From Chrysopilus asiliformis (lineage: Eukaryota > Arthropoda > Insecta > Diptera > Rhagionidae), in NCBI GenBank assembly GCA_964034945.1, contig OZ035960.1, positions 84,072,148-84,136,147 on the forward strand: a stretch of 64,000 bases of DNA. Reading direction: 5' to 3'. A program made the position numbers and the translations under genes. The notes under the pieces were generated by a model. It did no database searches. It was not told the DNA's origin and worked only from the letters and a program-made list of their open reading frames with translations. Each line of letters starts with the position of its first letter. Position 1 is the first letter of the stretch. Shown here piece after piece: positions 54,069 through 64,000 of the stretch.

Positions 54069-55901
54069 GGCAATCATGATTCTGTTTTGAACTAATCAAT
54101 TACAATCATAATTTCGAAAAGGTTTCACTAATGTCCGGAAATTGCTTTTCCGTCATTAATACGATTGATTTTTTCCAACACTTGAGCATAACTATATAAC
54201 TAAGAATGTATGAATTTTTTTATTTTTTTAATACGTTGCGTGGCTTCTTTAAGATGCATGGTGAAAAATAAGTTTCAAAAAGCCGCAATCTTGGCCACTT
54301 TCGATTAGCGATATTTCACCAAATGTTGATAGGAAATCAAGAAAAACAAGCCAAAATCTAGTCTTGACAGCCTTTTACTCGTTTTCAAACAGCCAAACTC
54401 GAAAACAACTCAACTGATTAGCTCAAATTTTCAATAATTTTCTAAGAGTTTCTATTTTCTAAGAGTTCAAATTTTCAATAATTTTCTAAGGCACTAGATG
54501 CAGAAAGAAAATTAGTCACACAAGGATGTGGTGTTCATACTGGGTTCGAAACCCAACAAATTGTCTTCGTAAAATTAAAGCATACTGGAAAATTGATTCT
54601 AAACATGGTGTTTGAATTTCTCCAAAGGTAAAAAATCCTAGAAACGGAGTTCAAATAACTTCTAATCGGAATTGTTTTTTTTTTCTTAGAGAGTGTAGCT
54701 CCCATTTCAAGTTACGCAAAATGTCTTTTCACTTATAAAGTTTTTTTTACTTCCCTGATCAAGTTAGTTCTTTGTTTCATTTTCAACGAGTACTCAAGAA
54801 AATATTGCCTAGTTAGTATTCACACATTGGTTCTCAATTAACACGTTCATTACGTCGCTCACATCGTAATCTAACCTTTCTAACCTCGTTCCGATTTGCC
54901 CACATCCCAATTGTCTTTTCTGATTATGTGGTCCTTCCAATAGTCCTCAGTTTGACCTTCCTCCCCTGGGAAATTCCTGAGTCTAACTCAAATTCCAATA
55001 AGAACTTATTTACTGATAATAGCACACAGACACATGTCTACATCTGTTGGGTCTAAATGCGGCAATCGCTTTACACATACATGCATAATACTTGGTAGAA
55101 TTTATCTATGGCAGTGAAACAAAATACTCTTCATGGCAAACTCAAACTTATCTACAAATATATGTTTTTGTTGAGCTTGCCATGCGATATAAGTAAGTAG
55201 TAGATACATATAGTGAGATATACGTATCTTTGCAAAGCATTTACATTCTTAGATAGACTGATACTCAAACCAATTGAGTTTCCGATCAGACCAACAGGGT
55301 ATGAATTATGGAAAAAATCCTATCTGGTCGTTTTTCTTCTTTTTTTTAAAAAAATTTTACAAGCTCTAGTGGATTTTGATTGGTTGACTTTTGTTCAAAG
55401 CCAACCACAGCTGCTATGACATAGTGCCAAACAGCCAAGAAGAATATAAAATTTATAAAAAAAGATGATAAGATATTTGAAGATAAGTCGATAGTTTTGT
55501 TTGTTCATATTTTTTTCATGTCACTTCTAAAAACGAATGCGCGAGGAGACTGAAATTCAAAAGCGAAAATGCAAAAACAGGATCCGATATCGGAAAATCG
55601 ATGCCCCCTGGCAGCCTTTCACGAAGGATTCACGCGGGACCCACAGTTTTAAATTTATGGCCTTTATTATACATTGAGATATGTAGATATATATGTTAAA
55701 GTACGAGCTACTGTTATACACAATTTAAATATCAGTGGCCCATTTTCGTTGCAGCATTTTTCATTTCTCCTAGTTGAACAAAAAAAAATTTACAACCCCT
55801 TTACCCCTAGCATGCTAGTTTTTTCTTGCGGATTTTTTTTTCTCCAGATTATGATGTAATTGCGAAAATGCGAAACAAATGTTTGCTTTAGAATCGAAAT
55901 T
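54069..55901. other. No gene seen
   Basis: AT-rich, featureless except a local duplication (TTCAATAATTTTCTAAGAGT / TTCAATAATTTTCTAAGGCA near 54445-54490). Confidence 0.5.
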
Positions 55902-56122
55902 AAGGGGGTGCCCCCCATACGAACGAAAACGTTTTTTGCGAATATCTCAAAAACGGTGCATCTTATCAAAAAAGTGCAAGAACAAAAGTTATTTGGGATA
56001 TGATTCTACATAAAACTCCCATACATAAAAGTTTGACTGCAGAGTAGAATTTTGATACAACTGTTCTCCGTTCACTTAAATCACCATACGGGTTTTCAGT
56101 AATTGTCAGATTGGCAATTATA
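55902..56122 (+). mobile_element. Mini-me-like GTCY repeat, copy G, 3' part
   Basis: Starts at the GGGGGTGCCCCCC palindrome and runs to GGCAATTATA, where the deleted mariner is inserted. Confidence 0.75.
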
Positions 56123-56692
56123 TCGGGTCTCTCAACAAGGACATAACAATTTTGTATTTTAATAAAAACGCACACTAAAACTTTTTTTATGATCTGGCAA
56201 TGCTAAAACATCAGTCAAGGTTTACATTTTTATCATGGTGAAGTTCACGAACGAGCAAAGTTTGGAAATTATTAAAACTTACTACCGAAATTCTGAGTAT
56301 TGAAGGAGAAGTTCGGTAATCGTGTAATTTCGAGAAATGGTCCGGTCGAATGGCCACCTCGCTCATGCGATTTAACGCCGTTGGATTTCTTTTTATGGGG
56401 TTATGTTAAGTCGTTGGTTTATGCCAACAAGCCAACAACGTTAGAGGAGCTCAGAAACAATATCGAACGCGAAATTGCCAACGTTCCGGCCGATATGTGT
56501 GGAAGAGTGGTGGAAAATTGGCTCCAAAGAATCAATCAGTGCAAACGTGCTCGCGGTAGCCATATGAACCGCATCGAATTTCATACTTAAATGTAACATG
56601 TCCACTACACCTGGAATAAATTTCAGCCCGATATTTCAATTATTCTGTGTTTTATTTAAATACAAAATTGTTATGTCCTTGTTGAAAGACCC
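56123..56692 (+). mobile_element. Deleted mariner-family element, copy 2
   Basis: Ends GGGTCTCTCAACAAGGACAT and complement of GGGTCTTTCAACAAGGACAT. It encodes the transposase N-terminus (MVKFTNEQSLEIIKTYYRNS at 56235), a stop, then the C-terminal piece 56300-56590 (CDLTPLDFFLWGYVKS...). The deletion junction TATTGAAGGAGAAGTTCGG is the same as in copy 1, so both are members of one non-autonomous lineage. Confidence 0.9.
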
Positions 56693-56710
56693 TATAACTT
56701 TTGTTATGTT

Positions 56711-57252
56711 TATACCCGTATGGTGAAACCAAAGGGTATATTAGATTTGCCTTACCGTTTGTAACGCCAAGATCCCGTCATCGCACAAAAAAATGAATTA
56801 CACCAGTGTGTTTAGAATGATAAAAAAAAGTTGAATTTAGCATGTCCGTCCGTCCGTCTGTCCGTCTGCCCATCTGTCTGTGGCGCGGATTGCGGGCGCA
56901 AGGATTGAGCAAGAGACTTGAAATTTTGCACAGATCCGTTTTTCGTAAAATGTGAGGCTAAGTTCGTTAATGGGCAAAAATGGACCATTAGGGGGGGTGC
57001 CCCCCATACGAACGAAAACTTTTTTTCTGAATATCTCAAAAACGGTGAATTTTATCAAAAAAGTCCAAGAACAAAAGTTATTTAGGATATGATTCTACAT
57101 AAAACTCCCATACATGAAAATCCGATTGGAATAAATTTTAAAAAATCTTATTGGAAAGTTTGACTTCAAAGTGGAATTTCGCTGTTCACTAAAATCACCA
57201 TACGGGTTTTCAATAATTGCCAGATTGGCAATTATAGCTTTTGTTATGTTTT
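56711..57252 (+). mobile_element. Mini-me-like GTCY repeat, copy H
   Basis: Complete copy immediately downstream of the deleted mariner. Confidence 0.8.
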
Positions 57253-57943
57253 TACCTTAAGTTTAATAATCCTGGAAATATTTGAATATAAAATTTTATA
57301 AACACATAAGAAAAGCTACAATTGCCACACAATTCGATATTTTTCAACAAAAATCTATATTATTTTTCAGTATTTTTTATAAATTTTCCTTCCGTTATAA
57401 TTTACATATGGTCTGCAACATCCGAGTATATAAGGCAAAAGGGAAGTATTAAAAAAAGGAAGTTTTTTTTAAAAAAAGAAGCACTGTTTTCTTATTACTT
57501 CCATTTTTCAGTATATTAAATTTTTGTAATAATATTAAATTTGAATTTTTTTTTAAATAGCGCATTTTCATCACATTATAATACAATAATGCATTAAAAA
57601 ATGCGGTTACATTGAATTTTAATAAAAAAGTTTTGAAATAATAATCTTTCGCGAAATTAAGTTTTAATATTTTTTCGGTGTGGAACTGTATATACTATAC
57701 CAAAAATGTTAAAATTTAGCCCAACAATTTTTACCGTGTACGAGCCAATCGTCAAATACTCTATATACAAAAAAAATTATTTGGAAAAATGCATTGGCAT
57801 GGGAGAGGGAGGAAGGAGTGGTGCCCTTGAATTTTAATGTTTGGAACAGTTATGTAAATTCATATTCTAAACGATGCACCGTTTTCGAGAAAATATGAAA
57901 AAAAGTATTGCATTTATATGGGGTTCAACTGGGTTTTGATGTA
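57253..57943. other. No gene seen
   Basis: AT-rich; includes a reversed repeat end (ATAAGAAAAGCTACAATTGCC at about 57306). Confidence 0.5.
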
Positions 57944-58798
57944 CAGTAGACGCGTGTTTATATGAACATCGCGTTATATGAACGGCTGAATTATGTGAAC
58001 ACCAAATATTTAACATTAACAGAAAAGAATATTCTCTTTATATTAATGTGCTGGGATGGAATCGCGTACAGTAAAATTTGATGCTAATAACAAGCTGTGA
58101 ATTTTTTGGACTTCGATAGTACGGCAACTATATAATTTGTAGTCCTTCAAATGAAAAGCAGGAGCTGCAGGAGAATTTGTACATTGAATAAATGTACTTA
58201 TACCACTTTCAAAAATGACGGCTCATTTAGGGGTGCACAGTATTTTTGCTCAAATAGCACTGTAGTACATTAAGCGCTATTAAAACATCCTTTCGGCTAG
58301 GCACTACATGTTCTTCACTGTTCTAGAATTTCTATCTGTTCCTCATAACCTTTTTCAACTTCTTCTATAATATTTTCATCCCTCAAATTTCCGAAAGAGT
58401 CTAAATTGACATCCTCTTCTAGATATTGATTTATTTCATTTTCAGCAATAGGTAAATCTATAATTTCTTCATTCCCTTCATTATCTTTTCGAGTAATCAC
58501 CGACCACCATGATCTCTTAACTATTTTTTGGGCTTCAAAGGTAATTACACTTTTTATAAACTCTTTAACCCTATTCCTGTCAGGCTGTGAATTTCGAACC
58601 AATATAGATGATTTAATACATGTTTTAACGCAAAATCAATTTAACAAAAAAACATAAAATTTATTCTATATAACAGTAGCGTAGTGACCAATAATAAAAT
58701 ACATTAAATTGATTTTGCGTTAAAACATGTATTAAATCATCTATATTGGTTCGAAATTGAATAGTGACTCACAGTCACAGCCTGACAGGAATAGGGTT
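57944..58798 (-). mobile_element. Tigger/pogo-like remnant with inverted duplication
   Basis: Begins TA|CAGTAGACGCGTGTTTATAT, a pogo/Tigger-like terminus. The minus-strand frame 58602-58315 could be a transposase C-terminal tail. 58567-58644 and 58703-58798 form an inverted repeat (GGTTCGAAATT, TGTTTTAACGCAAAATCAAT). One arm carries an extra 20 bases. Confidence 0.55.
58315..58602 (-). pseudogene. Possible Tigger transposase C-terminal fragment
   Basis: 95 residues, acidic at the end. KIVKRSWWSVIT and EEDVNLDSFGNLRDENIIEEV resemble the end of CENP-B/Tigger-type transposases (a Trp-containing helix, then an acidic tail). Weak similarity, judged by eye. The first residues (SQPDRNRV) are duplicated in inverted orientation at 58778. 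Confidence 0.4.
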
Positions 58799-59266
58799 AA
58801 TGCACGACCATTTTCTAGTATCAGTAACTGTTTTCTTAAATTTTTTTTGAATCCGAACAGATTACCGGTGGAGAGCGGAGAAGAAGGAAAGGGTGGAGGG
58901 TCGCAAAGAAGTGTGAGGCAATTGTTAGTGTTTTGGAATTAATCGTGACATTTTAGAAAGACCAATCAGGTGTAAGAGGGTTTGTTTCAATTTTTTTTTT
59001 GTTTATTTGTGAATACAAATATAAAAAGGTTTTTAATGCTTTACGTTTTCAAAATACAGCAAAAATTGCGCTGCGGGCAAAACTTTTGGAAACAAATATC
59101 CCACTATTAGATTTTTTTTTAATTAAATGCGCCGCAGGCGATTTTTTTAAACATAAATACGCCAAAGGGAGTAATTCCTGATAAAACTGCAACACAGGCG
59201 AAAATTTTTGGGTTTTAAGCTAGAATGTATAATTCCGGGAAAACATTTATTTTTCGGGATGCCGGG
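58799..59266. other. No gene seen
   Basis: AT-rich with short recurring GCGCCGCAGGCGA / ACACAGGCGA words near 59070-59200. Confidence 0.45.
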
Positions 59267-59271
59267 AAAGC

Positions 59272-59711
59272 AGGGGTGGCTTCATGTAACTTATTTTCGA
59301 CCAACCAACCAGTCGAAGGAAATCTTTGTTCGACCAAAAATGATTAAAGAAACCGACACTCACTCTGGTGCACACGATATAAGAGTTTTTTTCTGGATAA
59401 TTTGGGGTCGCTGAATCTGAATTTGGCAGCAGTTCAGCTGTACCTTTTCCGATATGGCGGGTAATTCATAAATTGGTTTAAATATTTATAATCTGGAAAT
59501 CAAGAATTCGTTTTTCCATCATATCTGAATGAGTAGATCTGGTACAACCAAACTACTGCCAGATTTGGATTCAGCGACCCCAAATTACCCAGAGAAGATT
59601 CTTATATCGTGTGCACCAGAATGAGTGTCGTCCTGCTTAATCATTTTTGGTAGACTAGAAATTTCCTTCGACTAGTTAGTCAATCGAAAATAAGTTACAT
59701 GAAGCCACACC
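59272..59711. repeat. Inverted repeat, arms about 160 bp
   Basis: Left arm 59272-59434 and right arm 59551-59711 share GTGGCTTCATGTAACTTATT, GTGCACACGATATAAGA and GGGGTCGCTGAATC as diverged complements. The hAT-like MITE is inserted at the tip of the right arm. Confidence 0.8.
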
Positions 59712-60869
59712 TAGGGATGCAACATCGAAAATCGATGTTTTTTTAAAGGCGACATCGATGTCAAAAAAAATCGTCCTGAAAACATAGATACCTCGATGTT
59801 TTTCCGATGTTTTGAAAAGTTAAATTTAATAAATAATTTAGCCACCTGGCGGATGCTTTACTGTGGGTGGAGTGCACCCAGGTAGAATTAACACGGTTTT
59901 AATTCTTCTTATACGTTGAACCATAAAAATCCGTTAGTTTTCGAGATATTCGCAAAAAACTAATTTTTTTGAAATACTGGCATATCTTCATAACGGAGTT
60001 CTAGTAAAAGACATAAATGTAGCAAATTTTATTGTCTCCAGGTTTTGTAATACATAAGACTACTGGAAAATGGTTAGTTTCGGAATAAATCGCAAAAAAA
60101 CGAAATCGTAGTTTTTAAAAAGCCGCCGGTTTGGTTACTTCCGGTTAACGGATTTCCACATCAGGACCAAACTTCTATGTAAAATTTCATAGCTAGCTCT
60201 GGTATTTTTTGCGAAATCTTGTAGAAAGATGAAACCGAAAATTGATACCAAAGAAAATTTAAACAAATCTTTAAGTAGAGTGGCTATATTAAATCTATCT
60301 AAAGACTAGTCCCTCTGGTCCTAAAATTAGTTTCTCTACTAATTTTATAAAGAGTAAAGCTAGAACCTGAATCGTACGTCGATGCGTCCGTCACGTTGAC
60401 AGTTCGAGTAAAATCAACGGGCTGCTATGAGTACTCCCCTAATAATGCGTTTGTCCGATGCGGCAACGCACCGTCACCGCATAGAGTAGGTCGAATTTCT
60501 ACTTTTACATGCGACAACGCACGGAAATGTCATTTCGCAAAAAAAGTTTGGTTACGATTTAAGCAATTTAAGTATGGAACAAATTGAAAGTAATTGTTTC
60601 GACGATAAACTAATAGAAGAAGTGCAAAAAAAGTGAAGAAGAAGTGATTCGTTGCCGTACCTAACTGTCACCGCATAAAACTGTCTACCGGAGGGACGCA
60701 TGACGGACGCATCGGCGTACGATTCAGGTTCTAGCTTAATGTTCTAACATCGTGGATAGCAACATCGATACCTCGATATATCGGCCTGTTCAATATCGAG
60801 GTTAAAACTCGATATTTTTCAACGATACCTCGATGTTTTGCAAACATCGAGGTATCGTTGGCATCCCTA
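59712..60869. mobile_element. hAT-like MITE filled with CATCGATG words
   Basis: Ends TAGGGATGC and GCATCCCTA, flanked by perfect 8-bp duplications GCCACACC (59704-59711 and 60870-60877). The termini carry many ACATCGATG, CGATGTTTT and ATACCTCGATG words. A Harbinger MITE is nested within. Confidence 0.92.
60358..60736. mobile_element. Harbinger-like MITE with TAA duplication
   Basis: Inverted ends of 36 bases (AGCTAGAACCTGAATCGTAC ... GATGCGTCCGTCA), flanked by TAA at 60355-60357 and 60737-60739. At 60574 a short frame MEQIESNCFDDKLIEEVQKK looks like the first helix of a MADF domain, an accessory protein of some Harbinger elements; it stops at once. Confidence 0.88.
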
Positions 60870-61083
60870 GCCACACCAGGTCTAAATCAGAGACTGTACT
60901 GCCAATCCGGGGAGTATAGTAACCTTACTTATAAGACACGTTTTGTCAAACACTTTGAAATTTAGAATACTGCCTTGATCTAGTGGCTGAGCTATCGATG
61001 TGGTATACTATCGGGATATATTTCGTCTTCTACAGTTTTATGGCAATTGGCGTCGTCCACAAAAAGTGAAATTTGTTTTTTTT

Positions 61084-61574
61084 TATACCCGTATGAGTAT
61101 ATTAGATTTCCCTTACCGTTTGTAACGCCAAGATCCCGTCATCACACAAAAAAATGAATTACACCAGTGTAAAAAAAGTTGAATTTAGCATGTCCGTCTG
61201 TCCGTCCGTCCGTCTGTGGCGCGGATTGCGGACGCACGGATTGAACTAGAGACGTGCGCACATTGGTTTTTTCGTAAAATGCGAGGCTAAGTTCGTTAAT
61301 GGGCGAAATTGGACCATTAGGGGGGGTACCCCCCATACGAACGAAAACGTTTTTTGCGAATATCTCAAAAACGGTACATGTTATCAAAAAAGTGCAAGAA
61401 CAAAAGTTATTTAGGATATGATTCTACATAAAACTCCCATACATGAAAATCCGATTGGAATAAATTTTAAAAAATCTTATTGGAAAATTTGACTTCATAG
61501 TGGAATTTTGATACAACTGTTCGCTGTTCACTTAAATCACCACACGGGTTTTCAATAATTGCCAGATTGGCAAT
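61084..61574 (+). mobile_element. Mini-me-like GTCY repeat, copy I
   Basis: All modules present with small internal deletions (start hairpin, GTCY tract, after GACGTGCGC); ends at GGCAAT. Confidence 0.78.
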
Positions 61575-62386
61575 GTTTTCGTATTATATTTAACTACATA
61601 GTCGAAATCCTTACTTATTGCAGAGCAATTATACCACTAAACCCCATCAGGTACTCTACACAATAAAACATTTCTTTTTAAAGTACTTTACCGAAAAATG
61701 GAGGAAAGCACCGATGACTAAATGCGATGTTTGCTGGGTTAGAGAAAGCTTAATGGCACCCAAATAAGCTCTACAACTTTTTGCACAGAAGAATGATTCG
61801 ATAATAATTTATGCTGGCTGTTTCTACTAGATGGGAGTAAACTGAACTAATCGCAAAACATTAAAATGCAAGGAGAGCTATATATGATTCTCAAAGTTAT
61901 ATGCCATTCTCTTTAAACTGTCGTAACTTTATCTTTTTTTAAAGGAAGGCCGGCTATAGTATGAAAAGTGCATAACAACCGTTAAAAACTGCAAAAAACT
62001 GGAAATGTTTAAAAAATGGGATAAGTGTGACTGACCAGCTTTTGTTTATGTTTAAAATTAATTTTACATAAAAATATAGGTTTGGCGTTTAGTGTAAAGT
62101 CCTTTTAAAATCACATAAATTATACTATATTATAACCACAAGAAAAGAAAGATAAAGCAGTCAAACGTTTTCTTCGTGTAATGACTCGAAAATTCATTAT
62201 ATATTAGGGTGTTGAAGAGGATACGAAAACTCAAATCTGCAGGGGTTAAGCTGAGAAATTATTGGGACGTTACGAAACGTGCCAGTAAATTAAAATACGG
62301 AAATTATATTTTATAATATAAATTTGCTGAATTAGAAAATAATTTTCCTGCTAAAAAACAAAAAAAAAATTCAAAAATACATTTTG
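61575..62386. other. No gene seen
   Basis: AT-rich and featureless. Confidence 0.5.
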
Positions 62387-62387
62387 T

Positions 62388-62560
62388 CTAGGGATGGCAA
62401 ACGAAAAAAAATCGTAACGTTATACATTTCTTTATGTAACGAGATTCAAATTTTACTTCGTTACATTATTTCGTTTTGTAACGATAAAAAATTTCATTTC
62501 GTTACGTTACATATTATATTGAAAATGGAAACTAAAAAAACACACGTTAATAATAGTTTA
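62388..62560. mobile_element. Possible end of a TAGGGATG-type MITE with GTAACG words
   Basis: Begins CTAGGGATGGCAAACG and is followed by repeated CGTAACG / CGTTAC / TCGTTACATT words. No opposite end was found, so it is truncated or chance. Confidence 0.4.
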
Positions 62561-63300
62561 TTTATCACAAAGTAATTCAGTTCAGTTTCCATAATAAAAA
62601 AATTAATAAAACGTAACAAAAAGAAAATACAAATAAAAAAAACTAAAATAGTGAAATTAAAAAATCAATAAAAACTTGAAAGAACAAAAAATCGTACACT
62701 TGTTTTGTTCATTAACAAAAATTTGCCCAACAAAAACAACATTTTTTGTGTCAATATCAAAGATATTGAATTTCAGGCTATTTTGACGTCGCTGTTTCTG
62801 AGTCGGACTTTGCTTTCGTCAGATTCACTCTATTTCTGGAGATACCAAAAAAAAAATTCAATACCAAGAAAGTTGCTTAAAAGATTTTCTTTTTCGTGTC
62901 TCTAGAAATAGAGTGGATTAAAGTCCGATTTTGAATCAAAATATTACTAAAAATACCACCCCAATATTTAAAATTATGTTCTATGCAGGTGGTAAGTCTG
63001 TGGGTCTATACTTGATGCATTTTTGTGGAAAATTTCACAAGAAAATAATACCGTTCCCAGAGCAACATTTTTTGTTTCCTTGTTTGTTCACCTTGCAAAA
63101 CGACGCTTTCTCCGTATCAATTAAGCGTCCAATTTTATAGATAACTGTGTCGAGCTGCCCAATTTAATGTCATTGTTTACTCTATAGAACGTGATTCATT
63201 CAATTTCTTGTTCACTCTATCGGGAAGTTCATTGGAACGGATGTTCACTCTACCGAGAGTTTACTGTGTTTTGATTTCTTGCTGATTTATCAGTATTATA
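62561..63300. other. Transposon debris
   Basis: 62791-62935 has two short complementary segments (GAGTCGGACTTTG / TAAAGTCCGATTTT; TCTATTTCTGGAGA / TCTCTAGAAATAGA). 63160-63270 ends TCTACCGAGAGTTTACTG, a pogo/Tigger-like terminus (complement CAGTAAACTCTCGG). No coding region. Confidence 0.45.
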
Positions 63301-63305
63301 AATAA

Positions 63306-63350
63306 TATCGGGTTTTTCAACAAGGACATAACAATTTTTTTTTTCAAACT
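63306..63350. mobile_element. Solo mariner-type terminus
   Basis: ATATCGGGTTTTTCAACAAG matches the terminus of the elements at 47009 and 56123; no partner end before the window ends. Confidence 0.6.
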
Positions 63351-63403
63351 AGATAGTGGATTTAACCCAAATTGGCCACGGTTAGTTTTTCCGTTATTCA
63401 CGA

Positions 63404-63647
63404 TATGGAGCTACCGCCACCGGTACATTGGGGCAAGAAGAAGGTAAGTCCTGGATGTATAACTCTAAAAATCCAAGAAATCAACTTCAACCCTGCATTT
63501 GATTATGCAATCCCACTAAAGAATTCCAAATTCAAAGACGTTATGATTCTGGCTCAAAATGAAATGTGGTTTTATAACCAACTGAAATCGGACATAACAC
63601 CCGATGAATACGAGGAAGCTGAAGGAGAAGAATTTAACATTATTTAA
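63404..63647 (+). CDS. Unrecognised ORF or exon pair
   Basis: From ATG 63404 an 80-residue frame (MELPPPVHWGKKK ... DEYEEAEGEEFNII) runs to TAA; it is open upstream to 63372. A strong donor AAG|GTAAGT sits at 63445, and TGGGGCAAGAACGAG|GTAAGTCC recurs at 63765-63788, so a donor-containing segment is duplicated. The composition is protein-like (acidic end), but I recognise no family. It may be a host exon or part of a transposon starting at 63306. Confidence 0.35.
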
Positions 63648-64000
63648 AAAAAAGTATTCTAATGCTGAAAAAAAACCATTAAAACACCTTCTTTCAACTC
63701 AATTTTGTAGTTTAATTAATTTATTCATGCCAAAATATTATGGAAAAGAGTTTTAAACTTTAGTTTGGGGCAAGAACGAGGTAAGTCCACAATTTAAAAA
63801 GTTCTTCCGCTCAACGGAATTGGTATTATTGAATGATTATTGTGCCAAAACATGTGTAAAGGCATATACCATAAGCGGTAAAAAAAATGTTGATGAAAGT
63901 TGAAAATCGATGATGATTTTCTGATGATGATTTTATGATGAGTATGAAAAGTGAGGACTCAGTTAAATGCTTTAACAGTTAATTTTAAAACAAAATTCTA
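63648..64000. other. Window end; no further gene
   Basis: Contains the second WGK(N/K)-donor copy near 63765-63788 and repeats of TGATGATTTT; otherwise featureless. Confidence 0.4.

Noticed and set aside
54490..54580. tRNA-like GGTTCGAAACCC
   Set aside because: A lone B box-like word; no A box at the right distance and no cloverleaf.
60396..60587. 63-residue plus-strand frame
   Set aside because: Lies in a Harbinger MITE and begins near the inverted repeat; no domain.

Overview
This window looks like a piece of an insect chromosome, most likely a dipteran and possibly a lower (nematoceran) fly. The organism call is inference. It rests on AT-rich DNA, gene introns of about 56 bp, insect-type transposons (BEL/Pao, Ty3/gypsy mag-like, mariner, PIF/Harbinger, hAT, pogo/Tigger) and an abundant repeat carrying a GTCY microsatellite that resembles dipteran 'mini-me' retroposons. 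No ribosomal, bacterial or phage-like genes are visible.

Host genes are sparse and all spliced. At 1.0-3.6 kb lies the 3' part of a thrombospondin-N/laminin-G domain gene (three exons). At 44.7-50.8 kb lies the best candidate for an undescribed gene. It has a signal-peptide exon, a 56-bp intron and a large Thr/Asn/Ser mucin-like exon with a 47-residue tandem repeat. Two phase-compatible downstream exons may add a very basic tail. Weaker exon candidates lie near 4.4, 23.9, 24.2-24.5, 28.9 and 31.0 kb, and a zeste-like Myb/SANT exon at 50.85 kb is probably transposon-derived.

Most of the rest is transposon, often nested. At 7.4-14.0 kb a complete BEL/Pao element (LTRs, CTCGG target duplication, PBS, PPT; one in-frame stop and two frameshifts) sits inside a pogo-like MITE rich in AATTCGAA. 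At 14.3-16.8 kb is a DNA-transposon remnant with arrays of TTTACTGGG motifs. At 16.8-20.5 kb there are two nearly identical 1.84-kb tandem units. At 22.4-23.2 kb one open frame joins a mariner transposase tail to a LINE reverse-transcriptase core. At 26.4-27.5 kb a 122-bp minisatellite precedes a 110-bp-arm palindrome. At 29.7 kb is a full-length tRNA-derived SINE.

At 33.1-37.1 kb a very young gypsy element (LTRs identical by eye) keeps gag and protease in one long ORF while lacking the RT and integrase catalytic cores. At 38.8-42.2 kb there is a four-level nest: hAT-like MITE, then two Harbinger elements, then an 8-bp-TSD hAT element, then palindromic MITEs and a mini-me-like copy. At 46-64 kb there are deleted mariners, a dead LINE, hAT-like MITEs starting TAGGGATG with dense short-motif arrays, Harbinger MITEs with TAA/TTA duplications and Tigger remnants. 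Stretches with nothing recognisable are listed as such.
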